DNA of 64,000 nt, taken from assembly GCA_922989275.2 (NCBI GenBank), contig OV277872.1:27420119-27484118 (forward strand), given 5' to 3'. Source of the DNA: Gari tellinella (taxonomy: Eukaryota; Mollusca; Bivalvia; Cardiida; Psammobiidae). Below the pieces are notes generated by a model, which did no database searches, had not been told where the DNA came from, and was given only the letters and a program-made list of their open reading frames with translations. Positions 63,034 to 64,000 of the stretch are shown piece by piece. Numbering within the stretch: the first letter of the stretch is position 1; each line of letters opens with the position of its first letter. The position numbers were made by a program, and so were the translations under genes.

Positions 63034-63240
63034 CAGGACTCCATATAAGAGAGAGTAAACTGAACAAATCCAACATTTTTTCACTCATTTCAGCACCAAA
63101 TCAGATGGTGTTACCTATACTCATTAGAATCACCTTGAAGAGATGATTCTTATGAGTTTATTATAAATATACTAAGTACTAACACCATAGGGTTAGTGCA
63201 GAAATAAAGATTTTAGTTTTTGAAATACTCCCCTTATCTG
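63034..63240 (+). mobile_element. family C MITE, right end replaced
   Basis: CAGGACTCCATATAAG and a stem with loop GAA. The right arm carries an AT-rich insertion (TTATTATAAATATACTAAG). The right TIR is cut at CTTATCTG and continues directly into a family A arm base. Confidence 0.7.
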
Positions 63241-63415
63241 GTAGCTTAAAGCAGGTTGAAAATAAAGCAGAATGTGCCGTAAGGCGCATTCTACTTTAAT
63301 TTCAATCTGCTTTAAGTGTTCCCCTAATACTACTGTCCACTCCATGGCTTTGGGGTAAAAGGTTAAGGCGCATTCTGCTTTACTTTCAACCTGCTTTAAG
63401 TCAGGTCACCTATCT
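63241..63415. mobile_element. family A pieces, one probably in the other's apex
   Basis: GTAGCTTAAAGCAGGTTGAA to GGTAAAAGGTTAA is a 5'-truncated A copy (63241-63366). It is followed at once by GGCGCATTCTGCTTTACTTT, the right half of a second A hairpin, the arrangement expected if the first had entered the second at its apex TTAA. Confidence 0.65.
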
Positions 63416-63580
63416 TCAGCACTTAAGAAGCATGCTATAGTGTTGGGAAGTCATCATGAGTCATTTGACTTCTCATTTAAAACCTGATTTAAGTCTCACT
63501 CCCTCCTGAGACTGTTTCATTTTGGAGGGTAACATACAGCACATTGACATTACATGTGTATAAGATTTAAATATGAATCT

Positions 63581-63760
63581 CAGAGCTTCAGATAAGGGGA
63601 GTATTTCAAAAACTTAAATCTTTATTTCTGCATTAAATCCTATGGTGTCATTACTCATTACAATCAATTCTAATGAGTTGTAACACCATAGGTATTGGTG
63701 CTGAAATGAGTGAGAAAATGTTGGATTTGTTCAGTTTACTCACTCTTATCTGGAGCCCTG
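63581..63760 (-). mobile_element. family C MITE, hairpin tip deleted
   Basis: CAGAGCTTCAGATAAG to CTTATCTGGAGCCCTG. The tip reads CATTACAATCAATTCTAATG, so the GTCTC...GAGAC part is gone. Confidence 0.82.
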
Positions 63761-63829
63761 GTGATGTTCAAACATATTTTAAGTAACCAATCAAGAAAGA
63801 TTCATGTGCAGTCCTTATACGACAGGTGG

Positions 63830-63883
63830 TAGCTTAATGCAGCATAAAAGCTAGGAGCTTTCTGCATATCTTTTGTTCTGCAT
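63830..63883. mobile_element. alpha-type hairpin (G), half lost
   Basis: CTTAATGCAGCATAAAAGC and AGGAGCTTTCTGCATATCTT. The left inner arm is deleted. Confidence 0.5.
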
Positions 63884-64000
63884 TAACCCTTAGCCTGCCA
63901 CTCACGACTATAGCTCCATATGCAAACAGCTTGGATCCGGATGAGACGCCGAGTAACTTGGCGTCTCATCCGGATCCAAGCTGTTTGACACTCGGACAAC
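63883..64000 (+). mobile_element. D2-like MITE running off the window
   Basis: TTAACCCTTAGCCTGCCACT, then a perfect beta hairpin at about 63923-63988 with arms CAAACAGCTTGGATCCGGAT and ATCCGGATCCAAGCTGTTTG. The right end lies outside. Confidence 0.8.

Noticed and set aside
3457..64000. EXT1 exon 2 within the window
   Set aside because: No match to the expected short conserved segment was noticed in the sequence read. A search with translated exon 2 would settle it.

Overview
The window is animal (eukaryotic) DNA and most likely comes from a bivalve mollusc. Reasons: it carries an animal EXT1 coding exon with a proper splice donor, tRNA-derived SINEs, a LINE, and an AT-rich background packed with short non-autonomous DNA transposons (MITEs). 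The species is not identified. I saw no canonical tRNA, rRNA, CRISPR or prokaryotic feature.

The one clear host gene is EXT1 (heparan-sulfate polymerase subunit, glycosyltransferase family 47). Its first coding exon is at 2539-3452 on the + strand and ends at a GTAAGT donor in phase 2. No second EXT1 exon was recognised, so about 60.5 kb downstream is best read as the start of a very long intron 1.

That intron is a dense mosaic of palindromic elements. Names used here: family A, TTAA-flanked, terminal inverted repeat (TIR) TTAACCCATTACCCCATA, central hairpin arm starting CTTAAAGCAGG; family B, TTAA-flanked, TTAACTCTTTCC...GGGTTCAAAGGGTTAA, hairpin arm CAAACAGTGAAGACCC; family D, TTAA-flanked, TIR TTAACTCTTTGCATGCT, hairpin arm CAAACAGTTTGGATCC; D2, a relative with TTAACCCTTANCCTGC ends; family C, TIR CAGGGCTCCAGATAAG with 6-bp target-site duplications (TSDs); family H, CAGGGCTGCC ends with an A-type hairpin; families T and E, TA-flanked CAGTGAAACC-like (Tigger/pogo-style) ends; X, K and M are single elements; W is an 8.1-kb unit (46061-54164) bounded by inverted arms carrying arrays of GGCGGAAT. 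TTAA elements repeatedly abut and share one TTAA or sit inside each other, including exactly at the TTAA in the apex of the family A hairpin. The same two hairpin lineages (alpha in A/E/G/H; beta in B/D/F/X/T2) occur inside elements with unrelated ends.

Layout: 1-1.8 kb Tc1 remnant and an H element; 2.5-3.45 kb EXT1 exon 1; 3.5-19 kb MITE mosaic with a 0.8-kb inverted duplication near 12.2-13.0 kb; 19.85-20.7 kb a 122-bp tandem array; 23.0-29.2 kb an older repeat split by a nearly full LINE (23.7-27.5 kb) and later MITEs; 29.2-36.8 kb more MITEs and SINEs; 36.92-40.81 kb a 1,946-bp tandem duplication; 41.3-42.6 kb a 117-bp array that mimics a 454-codon ORF; 46.06-54.16 kb unit W, which also holds a possible small spliced gene; 54.2-64 kb MITE mosaic again.

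Apart from EXT1, the broken LINE ORF and the Tc1 fragment, no open reading frame is convincingly protein-coding.
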